From: Ophioderma brevispina
Lineage: Eukaryota > Echinodermata > Ophiuroidea > Amphilepidida > Ophiodermatidae
Direction: 5' to 3'
DNA: 64,000 nucleotides
NCBI GenBank assembly: GCA_023653785.1
Contig: JAMKCH010007144.1
Span: 1 to 64,000, forward strand
Part shown: one piece after another, positions 38,346-48,500 of the stretch
How positions within the stretch are numbered: the stretch's first letter is position 1
How the letters are laid out: each line of letters starts with the position of its first letter
Notes under the pieces: generated by a model
What the model saw: only the letters and a program-made list of their open reading frames with translations
What the model was told of the DNA's origin: nothing
The model's database searches: none
Program-made: the position numbers and the translations under genes

Positions 38346-38451
38346 AATAAAATAAAATTAATAGATAGTCCACCTATGAAAGTGTACGGATGGTATCACC
38401 AATCTGACAAAGTTGTCATTTTCATGATTGCGTTTCCCTACACATACTTAC

Positions 38452-38661
38452 CCTAAATGCTAAAATAACACCAATTGCGACTTGCAGACACACTGCCACG
38501 ACGACAAGCGCCACCACCGTCCAAAAGAAGCCGTCATTTGTAGCTTGTTTAAGAAGCAGTGCCAGCAAAGCTGCATTGGATTCAAGGGCTGCTGTATCCA
38601 GGAAACCTCCCGTCAGCATCTCAAGCTTAGCCAAGTCATAAGCTTCCTTCTTCTGCTTTTC
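38452..38661 (-). CDS. NINJ: Ninjurin family protein, exon 2
   Basis: A 70-codon exon, phase 0 at both ends. It is bounded by a CAG acceptor after a CTCATTACAG tract (intron side 38662-38664) and a consensus donor GTAAGT (38446-38451). The peptide starts EKQKKEAYDLAKLEML, runs through GFLDTAALESNAALLALLL and ends in a hydrophobic segment, FFWTVVALVVVAVCLQVAIG, followed by VILAFR. The pattern of an amphipathic stretch with D.A.L..NA, then a transmembrane helix containing LQ...G, is that of ninjurins. Family members are small plasma-membrane proteins known for adhesion and, for vertebrate NINJ1, for oligomerising to rupture the membrane during lytic death. The second transmembrane helix must lie in a later exon at lower coordinates, which I did not find. 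Confidence 0.85.
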
Positions 38662-38819
38662 CTGTAATGAGATAAATATGAAAAGAGAGAAAAAATGACT
38701 TTAGGCAAAAGGTCCACCAAAAAGGGGCCGGGGTAGTGCTGCAAGTGCAAATGTTATTGAATTAGTCTGCACATGATGCGCCCCCCATTTTTGGCCCCTT
38801 GGAATCGCACTACACTGAC

Positions 38820-39142
38820 CTGGAGACGAAGTTTGGCGCAAAGCCCAGTCTCTGCCACATCTTCTGATGTCTCTGGTGGTGTGTTAAATGATGTATCTGT
38901 CTGTGACGAAGAGGCTGTAGACATGGTGGAGCATAAGGACTCAAGGTCGGAAGAAGATGAATTTGGTGAAAGGGAGGTGGTAGAGCAGAAAGAATAGGAT
39001 GAAGAACTAGTGTCAGAAGAGGATATAGGAAACAGATAGAGTAAAAGGAAGGTGTTGAAGCAAAGGAACAAGAAGAAGTAGCGGAGTGAACTGACAATGG
39101 TCGGGGTAGCTGGTCTTGTGAGGGTTCGTTATCATCTGCCAT
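38820..39142 (-). CDS. NINJ: Ninjurin family protein, exon 1 with frame break
   Basis: The exon ends in CTCCAG followed by GTCAGT and joins exon 2 in phase 0 across a 158-base intron. The last 35 codons, from an ATG at 38924 in an ACCATGT context, are open and read MSTASSSQTDTSFNTPPETS and then AKLRLQ at the splice. A second ATG at 39142 in a good context (GAGTTATGG) opens MADDNEPSQDQLPRPLSV and a Ser-rich stretch, but that frame is out of register with exon 2. The downstream frame is also Ser-rich (SSSDTSSSSYS) well above 38924. I infer one Ser-rich cytosolic N-terminus interrupted by a one-base indel, from sequencing or mutation, near 39030-39060; start at 38924 is the alternative. An internal intron ending at a CACTAG after a long pyrimidine tract is also possible. 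Confidence 0.6.
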
Positions 39143-39370
39143 AACTCAGAGAAGACGCACTCTTTCTAATGGTGGTACACCCGGGCCTCTCTGTCGCCAG
39201 CATGATATGCAGGTGGCGGAACCCCTACTCAAAGTAGTCCGCGTCAGCAGCTAGCCCATGTGCAGTAGCAGCAGTAGGCAGCTCCGTCAGGCAGAGAGAG
39301 TGAGACGAGGTTGAGGTAGTAACCGAGGTCCCTCGACTGACTCGTGAAAGTTTTTTTAGTTTTGTCTGGT
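39143..39370 (-). promoter_or_regulatory. Probable 5' UTR/promoter region of the ninjurin gene
   Basis: Directly upstream of the ninjurin start, the sequence is clearly more GC-rich than its surroundings (CGTCAGCAGC, GGCAGCTCCG and similar), as is usual near animal transcription starts. No TATA box or initiator could be assigned with confidence. Confidence 0.3.
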
Positions 39371-41680
39371 GTCCTGTATAAGTGAATTCAACAAGGAGCG
39401 TACATCTGGTTATGGGTTTGCATAGGAAGTCACCAATTAGCCTTACTGAGAGTGGCTAGGAAATTGTGAGAAATTCCAATAGGGAACCCTAAGCGTTATC
39501 TGTAAAATATCTGGATTATGACAACCTAATATTACAAAGTTTTAATATCAGCTTTCAGCAATCATCCGTTTAAATTTATGAATGAAGCAGAATTCCACTG
39601 TCTAATACAGTAATGAGCTGAGCAGGTAAAAACGTTAAAGCATTAAAATTAACATATTTCTCGTCACATCTTGTTTGTCATTATCATCCAAAACTCATCA
39701 TCAATTATAACGGGTCCGAAATATATTTTAGTATCAAAAGTCTGATCTCTTTACCTTGTAATTGCATTGGTTGTTTTTAGAACATACAAAATACATAGGT
39801 TCGCCTACTTTAGGGTATACATAAGTAGGATGATATATGGTCCTGTTTTGAACTTTAGAAATTGTCGACAAAATCTATTTTAAATACAAAGTCGCACGAG
39901 CTATTCCTAACATATTAAATTATAAAATACTTATCTTTCAAATCAATGCAAGCAGCAATGCTATCTCTGTTAGCCATAAACATTCGCATACAACACTCAC
40001 AACCATACATACCCCCTACACACACACGCGCGCGCGCGCTTAAACATCCTCCCACTCAAACACATTTTTATGTCTCACTCACTGATAAAAGCTGACACTA
40101 TTTTTTTTAAATACGTTTTTCCTCAATAAAGTCAAAATTGACCTCCCCTCCAGCACCCACCCCTACGGACATCCACACCAACTATAGATTCATTTATTCA
40201 AGAAAACCGTTTGCTATATACTATATATATCTTCAATTTCCCATTTGATTGCGGTAGGCAAAGGTAAATATATTTATCTGTCGATTTAAAAAAATGATTT
40301 CAAGATGGTTATACAGAACTTTAAATTTTAACTCTCAATCACGTGCGCTTATATGACTAATTAACCCAAACCCTTACACATACCAACGTTCCGTTCTTAT
40401 ATTCGACAAAAAGATTGGGGAGCTTCTCTTTCAAAATCTCTTACTTCGTCTTTGAAGGTCTCTATAATCATCAAGTCTCAGTTATGACAGAACCAGTTAA
40501 CGCAAAAGGATTTCAAGTCGCAAATATGAGATTGTATTGTATTCCCATTTGGTCAATAACAGGAAAAGAGTATCAAATGCTGTTTTAGCATTAACGATCA
40601 TTCAACTTTTGCATTGCAGCTTTGTGTGGAAACAGTCTGGGTACTTCAGATTTCCTGAACAGGCAGTTTGATGATGGCAAATTGAAATATTTAACCATTA
40701 ATGATATGTAACCTATTCGCTATCAAATAATTCAAAAGAGTTTTTAAGAAGAAAATATTAATTACGGTATGCAATCTGGAAAAAAACAAATTTTGTAGTG
40801 GGTGTTTGAACGTGTTTCTAATAACTGAAGAAAAAATGTGAACAACCAGAAAAAAGGCTGAATTTTGAGTACAAATAATTTTAATCAAGAATTACAATAT
40901 TGGAGTTCATAGTAGTTTGCACTATGAGTTACAATATGCTCATCAACAAAGGACACAGTTCAGTTTCAGTTAGTTGTACTAGTACATGAATTGACATTAA
41001 CTGACCTTGTGTATTCTAAGTATCATATCATACACAAAAACCAGGGGGTGTATTTTCTAATACACAGGTGAATGAAAGCTATTGAACTGTGCCATAGGAG
41101 TTGACACTTCATTGCCTCATAGTGTAAACAACTGAGGAATCAATGCGCTAATAAAAACAGTTTGATCATTGCAACTAACCATTTGGGTACACCTGCGTTT
41201 AGTCGTCAGTTAGTCACCAATTAATAAAAACGAATGGTTTGTACTTTTCAGTGTTAAACATTTATAAAGCTAGTGATTCCAACCTGTAGTGTCATATTAA
41301 TTGATTTGACCTACGGTATTTATGATATTGGCAAGTCAGTTGTCATCAAATACAAAAACATTCATCGGTAAAGCACAAGATGGCGTAACTTGCAAAATTA
41401 TATTTTACAAACTGATTTTGCAAAAAGAATGTTTGAAATGACAGCTACCGTTTTTTGCTATATCAGAATCCTTTGCCTGTTCGGCTATTCCTGTTCCGAT
41501 TCCTGCCTAACAGCATTAACGAATGATTACCTTAGCTTAAAGTGCTTTAGATGAAAGGATTACGAGGGTTCCAGTCAAATCAAAACACAAATCAAAACAT
41601 ACCTCGTGTTAGCACAGCCATTATGGAACCAATCTAAATTTGATTAACAGTTGACGACGGCAGTAATTAACTGGTCCCAA
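39371..41680. other. AT-rich non-coding stretch
   Basis: No gene recognised. A short CA/CG dinucleotide run (ACACACACGCGCGCGCGCGC) lies near 40020-40039. Confidence 0.4.
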
Positions 41681-41681
41681 C

Positions 41682-42597
41682 TTTAAAGGGACACGATGGC
41701 ATGAAAGATATTCAGATATAATGAAATGGACCCTTGATGAAATCACTTCCATAAACTTGAAACCACTTTGGATGTTTACATTCTGTAAAAACAGTAAACA
41801 GCAAGAGTTTGTAGCAGTTCGTGTTGACATCCCTGCCAGAATTTACAATGTATCTAGCATGTTTTGTGACACAATTCAAAATCATTCAGAGGATGCATGC
41901 TTGTAGTAAGATATTGATCTGACAAGTGAAAGGTGGATTAGCCGGGATTAGCACATATACAATAACAATCGTCTGTAAACTGATGACAGCATACTTTTCA
42001 AGTTTGATAAAATGATGGAGAGAGCGCGTGGCCCACTGGTTAGGGTATTAGCCTTGGTGCTAGAAGTCCCCGGTTCAACTCCCGGCGGGACCACTTGCAG
42101 GGATTTAATCGGGTACTAAATTCTGGATTTAATCTGTACAAGAGCTTGGAATTCGCTCTCCCCATGGTTCAGTTGGACTTGGGCAAATGAACCATGATAA
42201 TACCCCGTCCTTCGGAGGGGACGTTAAGCCGTCGGTCCCGTGTACAGAGAGTCATACCTGTGCATGCACATCACAGTCAGTGTCGAAAAGAGTAGGGTGA
42301 TTACCCCTGGCTGTCCCAATTCCGTCCCGGTAAAAATGGACCCCAATGGAAATAAGCTTCCTGTCGAGGCTTTCTTGGGCTATCCAGGACATTGTCCGAA
42401 TAAATCAAATCAAATGGCAGTAATGTCAGCATCCTTGGCTGAGAAGTGAAGCTTAGAAAGAAAATCATATTCATTACTTTTCTTTTCTTACAAAATGTAA
42501 ACACCCAAATTGTTTTCAAATTTGTGGAAGTGATTTCAGTTAGGGTCCATTTCATTACGGCTGAATATTTTTTTCATGCCATTGTGTCCCTTTAAAG
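41682..42597. mobile_element. Foldback element carrying a nested SINE
   Basis: Left arm TTTAAAGGGACACGATGGCATGA and right arm, on the other strand, TTTAAAGGGACACAATGGCATGA. The arms continue inverted for about 125 bases: ATATTCAG, TAATGAAATGGACCC, GAAATCACTTCCA, GTTTACATT(C/T)TGTAA. The SINE at 42013-42417 sits between them, so without it the element would be about 510 bp. A related single-arm copy is at 22213. No coding capacity. Confidence 0.8.
42013..42417 (+). repeat. tRNA-derived SINE with conserved central domain
   Basis: The head keeps an A box (TGGCCCACTGGTTAGGG) and a near-perfect B box (GGTTCAACTCC) at about 42070-42080, the internal promoter of RNA polymerase III. The body contains CGTCCTTCGGAGGGGACG then TTAAGCCGTCGGTCCCGTG, and further on GAAAAGAGTAGGGTGATTACCCC. 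This arrangement resembles the conserved core I recall from the widespread Nin-DC group of SINEs in cnidarians and deuterostomes; that assignment is from memory. The tail is AATAAATCAAATCAAAT, pointing to priming by a LINE with similar repeats. Confidence 0.8.
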
Positions 42598-42621
42598 GTT
42601 GCTGACATGTATATACAAAAC

Positions 42622-42692
42622 AACGTTCATTTCCATTAGATTCCATTTGAAGCCCTAAGGGCTTCAAATGGAATCTAATGGAAATGAACGTT
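42622..42692. repeat. 71-nt near-perfect hairpin
   Basis: Two 35-base arms (42622-42656 and 42658-42692) are exact reverse complements, separated by one A. The arms run from AACGTTCATTTCC to GAAGCCCT at the centre. It begins 25 bases after the foldback element ends. It has no larger loop, unlike a typical microRNA precursor. It may be a tiny foldback element, a recent inverted duplication, or an assembly or cloning artefact. Confidence 0.9.
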
Positions 42693-43094
42693 TTAGCCCT
42701 AGCAGATTCAGCAAGATACCTTACAGATAATTTGGAACCCGAATTCCACCACTTCGAAGTACAAGTACGCACGACACTTACATGACATAGGCCAGACGGA
42801 GTGATGCAATTAGGGATCGGGAGGTATTATGGGGAATATTATGCAAAGGTTTAATCAATTATGTGCCTTTATGAATAAAAAATACATTAAACTGTATGCA
42901 GCTGTCATTGTGAAGTCACAAAGAGTAATGTTGGTACTTATTTGGTATCAATAATAATTTGGTATCAATAATAAGAGATGATCCGTTGCTATACATTGGT
43001 AACAAATTTACCACCAATTGGGTATTTTGTGAGCAAAAGTATTGGCGGTTGTAATGCCCCTACCATACTCCGTTAGACGTGTTACAGAAAATCT
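42693..43094. other. Non-coding stretch
   Basis: Nothing recognised other than a short direct repeat of ATTTGGTATCAATAATAA near 42940-42975. Confidence 0.4.
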
Positions 43095-43184
43095 AATAAT
43101 AATAATGATCACACAATAATAATAATAATAATAATAAATATAATAATAATAATAATAAATATAATAATAATAATAATAATAACA
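43095..43184 (+). repeat. (AAT)n microsatellite
   Basis: About 90 bases of AAT/TAA repeats broken by GATCACAC near its start and by two AAATAT variants. Confidence 0.95.
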
Positions 43185-44525
43185 ATGTCATGATTTCACT
43201 GAAAACTGGTCTTAATTGCAATGTTTCACTTCTCGTTAGGAGTACATTTTCACTAAATCTGCCCTCCTTTAGGGGTTACTTTCAGAACCCCTGGAACAAG
43301 CATGGGTAGCAAGAAAAAAAACATGAGAACCACTGGGGGTTGATGTTCATGGCTAATGTGGTCAATCGGTTTTTAGTCAGGGTTATTTACACCAAGAGCG
43401 CCGAGTTCAATCCATTCACAAGAGTCATCCCGGAAAGCTCTAGAAACAATGTGTTAGTAAATAATTCAACTATGGTTTAGCCACATGCAAGTTTACAATC
43501 CGACGCTCAAATCATCATTTATAATTAAGTATGTCATTCATATCAAGTGGTAATGTCAACACCTTCTAAATCAGTCGATTTAAATCGGGACTATTATGAT
43601 TCACAATGTCAAGAAGAATGTTTCCAGTGTAAACATAAATACAGCAAAGCTTTATAGCCAAGTGTCTCAACTAGTAGCGTTACTTTAAGAGCATGCATTG
43701 CAGTGCAGGCGCTCATAAATCGGGCTTTAATGGTTCACAACATGTTTAAGCATAGCAGGTATGACCTTTTTATGGCAAAAATGTTTAGTTTCCACACCAT
43801 ACTTGCTTTTGTAACGGGTTTGTTACTTCCTTCTACTCTGTGGTACTATCATAGGAAAACGTTCAAACCTTTAAAGCAATTAATAAGAAAATATGTTTCT
43901 ATTTTATAGTTTGGTTTACAGTGTTACATGTAATTTGGCAAAAGAAAGCAAGTTCTCTTTTAATCCTTTAAATTTTTTTCCCCATGTGAGGCTCATACGA
44001 AAGAAATTAACAAAACCATGGTAAAAGGGAGTATGACATTTGAAAACTGCACTCTTTTGCCACAAATTTAGCATGCCGACAGCTGGAGGGCTGCATGCAA
44101 CATGTCGTGACACCTTAAAACTGGGATTGTCTCACAAACGTTTGAACTGTAGCTCAGATAGATAAACGTTTTGGCGGGAAAATGAGTTATGAGTTATTTT
44201 ATGAACGCGTGCAGGAAAGCATGAAGAGGCCTGCATGCAACTCATACACTATCTCGAAAATGGATGGTAATGTGCGAAAATAATTTGGTAGAGCAACAAA
44301 AAACTTATTCTGATGTGAAGTTTTAAGTATGGAATATGTGTTTAGGATCACCTTGAACACAAACTAAATTCGTTTTAAATTGAATTGACTTTAGGATAGG
44401 AAAGAAACAAAGATAGAAGTGTATGTTAATATTTTGAATAATGATATGGGAGACTGATTTATTGAAATAAAAGTTGTGGAAATTTGATCTGAGCTACTTG
44501 GAAAAACTTTGAAACAATCCCTTAC
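43185..44525. other. Non-coding stretch
   Basis: No gene or repeat recognised. A 68-codon plus-strand frame at 43703-43909 and a 65-codon minus-strand frame at 43916-44113 lack motifs and splice sites. Confidence 0.4.
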
Positions 44526-44648
44526 CAGCTGCTCAACAAACAAGTAAGCTGCTGATGATCGATTACTGAGGGCCACGGACGAGCGGAAGGCGATAGGTAC
44601 TGACGACAGATTCGTTTGACCGTCGACCCCTTCACACTGCTGTTGCAT
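44526..44648 (-). CDS. Possible small exon, unknown protein
   Basis: A minus-strand segment ends in GAGCAGCTG followed by a good donor, GTAAGG. It may begin either at an ATG at 44648 (first exon) or after a CAG acceptor, with exon start at 44636, behind a short TTTATTTTTTCCC tract. The 37-codon version is phase 0 at both ends and includes SVALSNRSSAAYLFVEQL. It is GC-richer than its flanks. The sequence faintly recalls a helix of a tetratricopeptide repeat, but too little is present to assign it. It lies 5.4 kb upstream of the ninjurin gene on the same strand, so an upstream exon of that gene is one possibility. Confidence 0.3.
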
Positions 44649-45710
44649 GCCGGGAAAAAATAAAGAGTGAAAAAATTAAACAAGTAGGTATTTGTGTAAT
44701 GCAGAATAGTTATTTTATAACGTCTGAAAAATCAAGTCGACAATATTTTCGCAAAATCAACTATACAACACGCCAATCTTTCTTTCTCTCCCTTTCTTTT
44801 TCATCTAGCGCAACGCGGTAAATCTGATTCCATTATTTTTTTTCTTGATCAATACGATTTTTATATATAAAGTGAACTGCGCAAACTCGGAGCCTGCGCA
44901 AATTACTCGCTGAGCGAAAGTTCCGGAATAATGGTCCTATTCGACATGTTCAAGCTGTTTCGGCCCATGCGAAAATCGTCTATTGAAGCCCACCAAAAGG
45001 AAAGCTAAGTTTATTTCTACCATACTTGTTATTTTGATCTCACCAGAGTGGATATGTACAAATCCAAATCCAAATCATTATCCCTGAAAAATGAGTAATT
45101 GGATCCAGGGACGTAGCGAAATTCACAAATTGGGACGGGCACCGACTTCTGGATAAGTATTTCATGTAAGATCACAAAATCTACATGTAGATATAGGCTT
45201 CTAGTGCTTTATGGTGCGGATAATCAATGAGCTAGATGCCGTTCATTAAAATAAGATGCTTGAGCGCGTGTCTTGGTTAACTTCACTCACCAAGTCATGA
45301 ACGAAAGCTTGTTATTTTGGCATGAGAGCGAATTGATTATCTTGCATACACTTAGAGTATGACATGTCGAAATTTGTCTGCAAGAAAACATTTAAGTCCG
45401 ACGACATTTGGATACCTCTCTTTCATTTTAAACCATACTCCGTATTTGTTGTTAACTCATGCACTCTACTTGTCTCAATAATGACTTTTTTTGTATTTGT
45501 TATAGTAAACTAAAGCTCCCACCAATTAATTTTACTGAAAATCTATACCTATAATCACGATTCTGGAATTTTCTCTCGCTTACGCGGTCAATTCCACCTG
45601 AGCATTTAACTTGTTACAACTTTGTTTTATTAAATATCTCACGAAATCGCGGAACAATACTTTTAACACATTTCTCGGGATATGAAAATTACAACACTGT
45701 AAAACTGTTT
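44649..45710. other. Non-coding stretch
   Basis: No gene, RNA or repeat recognised. Confidence 0.4.
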
Positions 45711-45864
45711 ATTAAAAGGGACCAACCCTTTCTGTTGAGAAAAATCTTAGTGAAAGTTGAGTACACCTTACACAAAGCGGGGTATAATTTACCCTAAATT
45801 AAGTAAGGCTTACTCAACTTTGACTATGATTTTACTCAACACAAAGGGTTGTCTCTGTTTTAAT
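45711..45864. mobile_element. 154-bp MITE
   Basis: Inverted arms of about 55 bases. Left: ATTAAAAGGGACCAACCCTT, then AAAGTTGAGTACACC. Right, on the other strand: ATTAAAACAGAGACAACCCT, then AAAGTTGAGTAAGCC. The centre is short, and the element has no coding capacity. Confidence 0.75.
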
Positions 45865-48500
45865 CAACATTGAGTAAAATATTTTTTGAGTGAAATCAAA
45901 GATCAAAACTGAGACCCAGGTAGGTATAATAAGAAATAAATCCAATACTTAACAATTATTTTAACAATTATAAAAATATATATTTTACACCATATTGATA
46001 TCGTCTGGTAAGTGCAAAAGTCCATACTAACCAAATTAAATCACACTTCTAAAGTCAACCGCGACAAAGGACTTCAACTGCCTTCCGTATACAACCCTGG
46101 AAAGAACGGTAACTAATAAGGGGCAAGTATGGTCTTTCCCTACCGGAGGTGTGTCATTCACGTGTCTTGCAGTTGTTTTAAATATTGTTTTACAACGGCT
46201 TGATAGATCCCGTATGACCTTGATTTTTTTGTTTTTTAACCAAAACAAGTCTTGCATCATTCCAAAAACAATTTATACTGAATGTTCCTGTTGGTGACTC
46301 CAGAAACACATTCCAGTGGCGGCTGAGGTAAAGCTGGAAATCAAGGGACGAATTTCATTTTCATAATCATTTTGATTTTTTTCAAAGTGTAGAGTTTCGA
46401 GAATTTGTAATTTAATTAATAAGAAACGCTCATGAAAATTACATCATGCATCTCAAAAGAATACCTAACGGTATGTTCAATACCTGTGTCTTCAAGATCC
46501 TTTATAAGATTAGCACGATATCTACATGTTATCAAGAACTACATTCCGCATAGAAAAAGTAGAAGATCGACAAATTCGAAAGCTTGCCAATTGTGGCTAA
46601 TTCCTCTATCTTCAAGAAGTTATTATCTTCCATTTCCATTTTTCCTTTTTCTCCGCTCCCATGGGCTAATATATCTTCGTTAGTAATAAATTCTTATCAA
46701 TCGTCCTTGGTCCAGCATCGTTCAATAGAGCGTCATTTAAGGTTACACACCACTAACTCACTTATACACAGTAGTCTATGGGGAAATGGCAGCTTTGAGC
46801 ATGTTTCTTTCACATTTAAAACTCTCACAGAGGAAATACAACAATATCACACCAAAGTACAAGCTAAAATACCAAATAACCAAATTTTGAACATATGATG
46901 ACCAGAAAATTTTTGAGTTACGAATCACCAAACTCGCCCGACGTCAGACCAGCAACACAAGATTCTCTATAGTCGCCGAATCTAGTAATTTGCAAATCGA
47001 TGTAAAATTGATGAGCGCGGAGTAAATTGACTGAAATTCACTCTCCAAGTGCCACTTAGTTTGAGAAAACATACCAGTCTACCATGCCAGTCATGAAAGT
47101 CTATCACTTTCTTAATATAACTAGTGCATTTTCAGACATTTTAAAGCACTTTTTCCAGATGCCATGCAAGAAAGTAGTCCACCCAAGAGTTTTGATCCTT
47201 ACGGCAGCCAGGTTAGTTGTGTATAACCTTAATGCAGACAGGAAATTTACCTAAGGAATGACACGCTTACAATGTTTGCTACCAAAGTGTTGTAAAAGTT
47301 CAAATATTAAGAACAATATCCTGCATGATGCCAAATATTTCATATCAAAATGGCATGACATTTCCAGGTTTAGCCGCCTCAAACTATTCCTGATTGCCTC
47401 AGAAGGTTTAGTTTTCCATGAAAGCATGGTCTACTTGTGTTTCTTTCTGAAGAGATAGTGATGTACCTAAATGAATATTGGCAGAAGAGTTAGAAAACTC
47501 AATCGAATCAAGGTTTTACAAAACTTTTGCCTTCTTAAAAAGAAAACAATTTTTGTTTCAAATAAATTTCTTTACAAACGTGAAATTCCGGTTCTGGAAT
47601 TTGATAAGAAAGTTGTGATTTTCTATATGAAGGATATCGATTTGAACTTAGCAATTTCAGGGGCCCTTCAGGACCCGGTGTCCCATGTCCATGGATACCA
47701 CGCTACGACGGTGTCGCTGGCCCGGCCAGGGATTTCGTGCCCATATGTGTCTTCGTTTATGACGCAATCGCTACATCCGAAACAGAGCTGTGAGAATCAG
47801 TGGCCTTAGGGTAGTATACGGATAAGGGAAAAAGAGCTATTATTAATACAAGACTTTCAGAATGTGTTAAAATGTAAATATCCCGCTCCAAAATATTTTA
47901 GCTGGATTATGTGAAATTTTAAAAGTATTCTTTTTGCCGTGTCATATTTCGCCTGAAAACTCCACAAGGTCCTTTTTCTGAGAAAAAGTGTACCATTATG
48001 CTGTTTTTTATATCAAAAACCGGTTAAAGATTGTAAACTGTAATGGTTGCTTTGTATATGCACAGCTCAAGTTCCCCAATCTCATTTAATCGTTCGTTAC
48101 TTGGTTTGAAAGCCAGAAAAAGCCAGTAAATAGGGTATTTTCGTTATAGGGTAATTTATAGGACGACAGCTCCTACAATCCCCTGAAAAAACCTTAACCC
48201 CGTGTTGCCGTCTGGGAGATGTGGTTCAAAAATAATAACATGCCGCTTGTGAATACAACATAATTAGACAATTAGACAGTTTCATACATACATCGCAGAT
48301 CAGAAAAGAAAATTGACAAGCAAAGTACAGTTCAACACTTAAGTTGACAACGTCCTCTGTTCGCCCGGTGGACAACGGGGAGGGCTCCTTCCCCTCCTAT
48401 TGGCCTTAGATTTAAATTATATTAGAGTGTTGAAATCAAATCTAATATGATTTAATGTTAATGTAATAGAGATAAATTAAATCACTAACTACAATCCTAA
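45865..48500. other. Non-coding stretch
   Basis: Several unsupported frames occur: 46036-46260 minus, 46584-46898 plus and 47471-47809 plus (112 codons). The last spans a GC-richer patch at 47650-47810 that is open on more than one frame. None shows a domain I know, and the splice signals are weak. Confidence 0.35.

Noticed and set aside
42013..42085. A tRNA gene
   Set aside because: A and B boxes are present, but the acceptor stem does not pair and the sequence continues into a SINE body with A-rich tail.
42622..42692. A microRNA precursor
   Set aside because: The arms are perfectly complementary with a one-base loop, unlike typical precursors, and no conservation or expression can be seen from sequence.
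44526..44648. Tetratricopeptide repeat protein exon
   Set aside because: The resemblance rests on NRSSAAYL alone, which is too short to assign a domain; kept only as an unnamed exon candidate.
47471..47809. 112-codon plus-strand gene
   Set aside because: No motif and no clear splice sites; the second half crosses a GC-rich patch that is open in other frames too.
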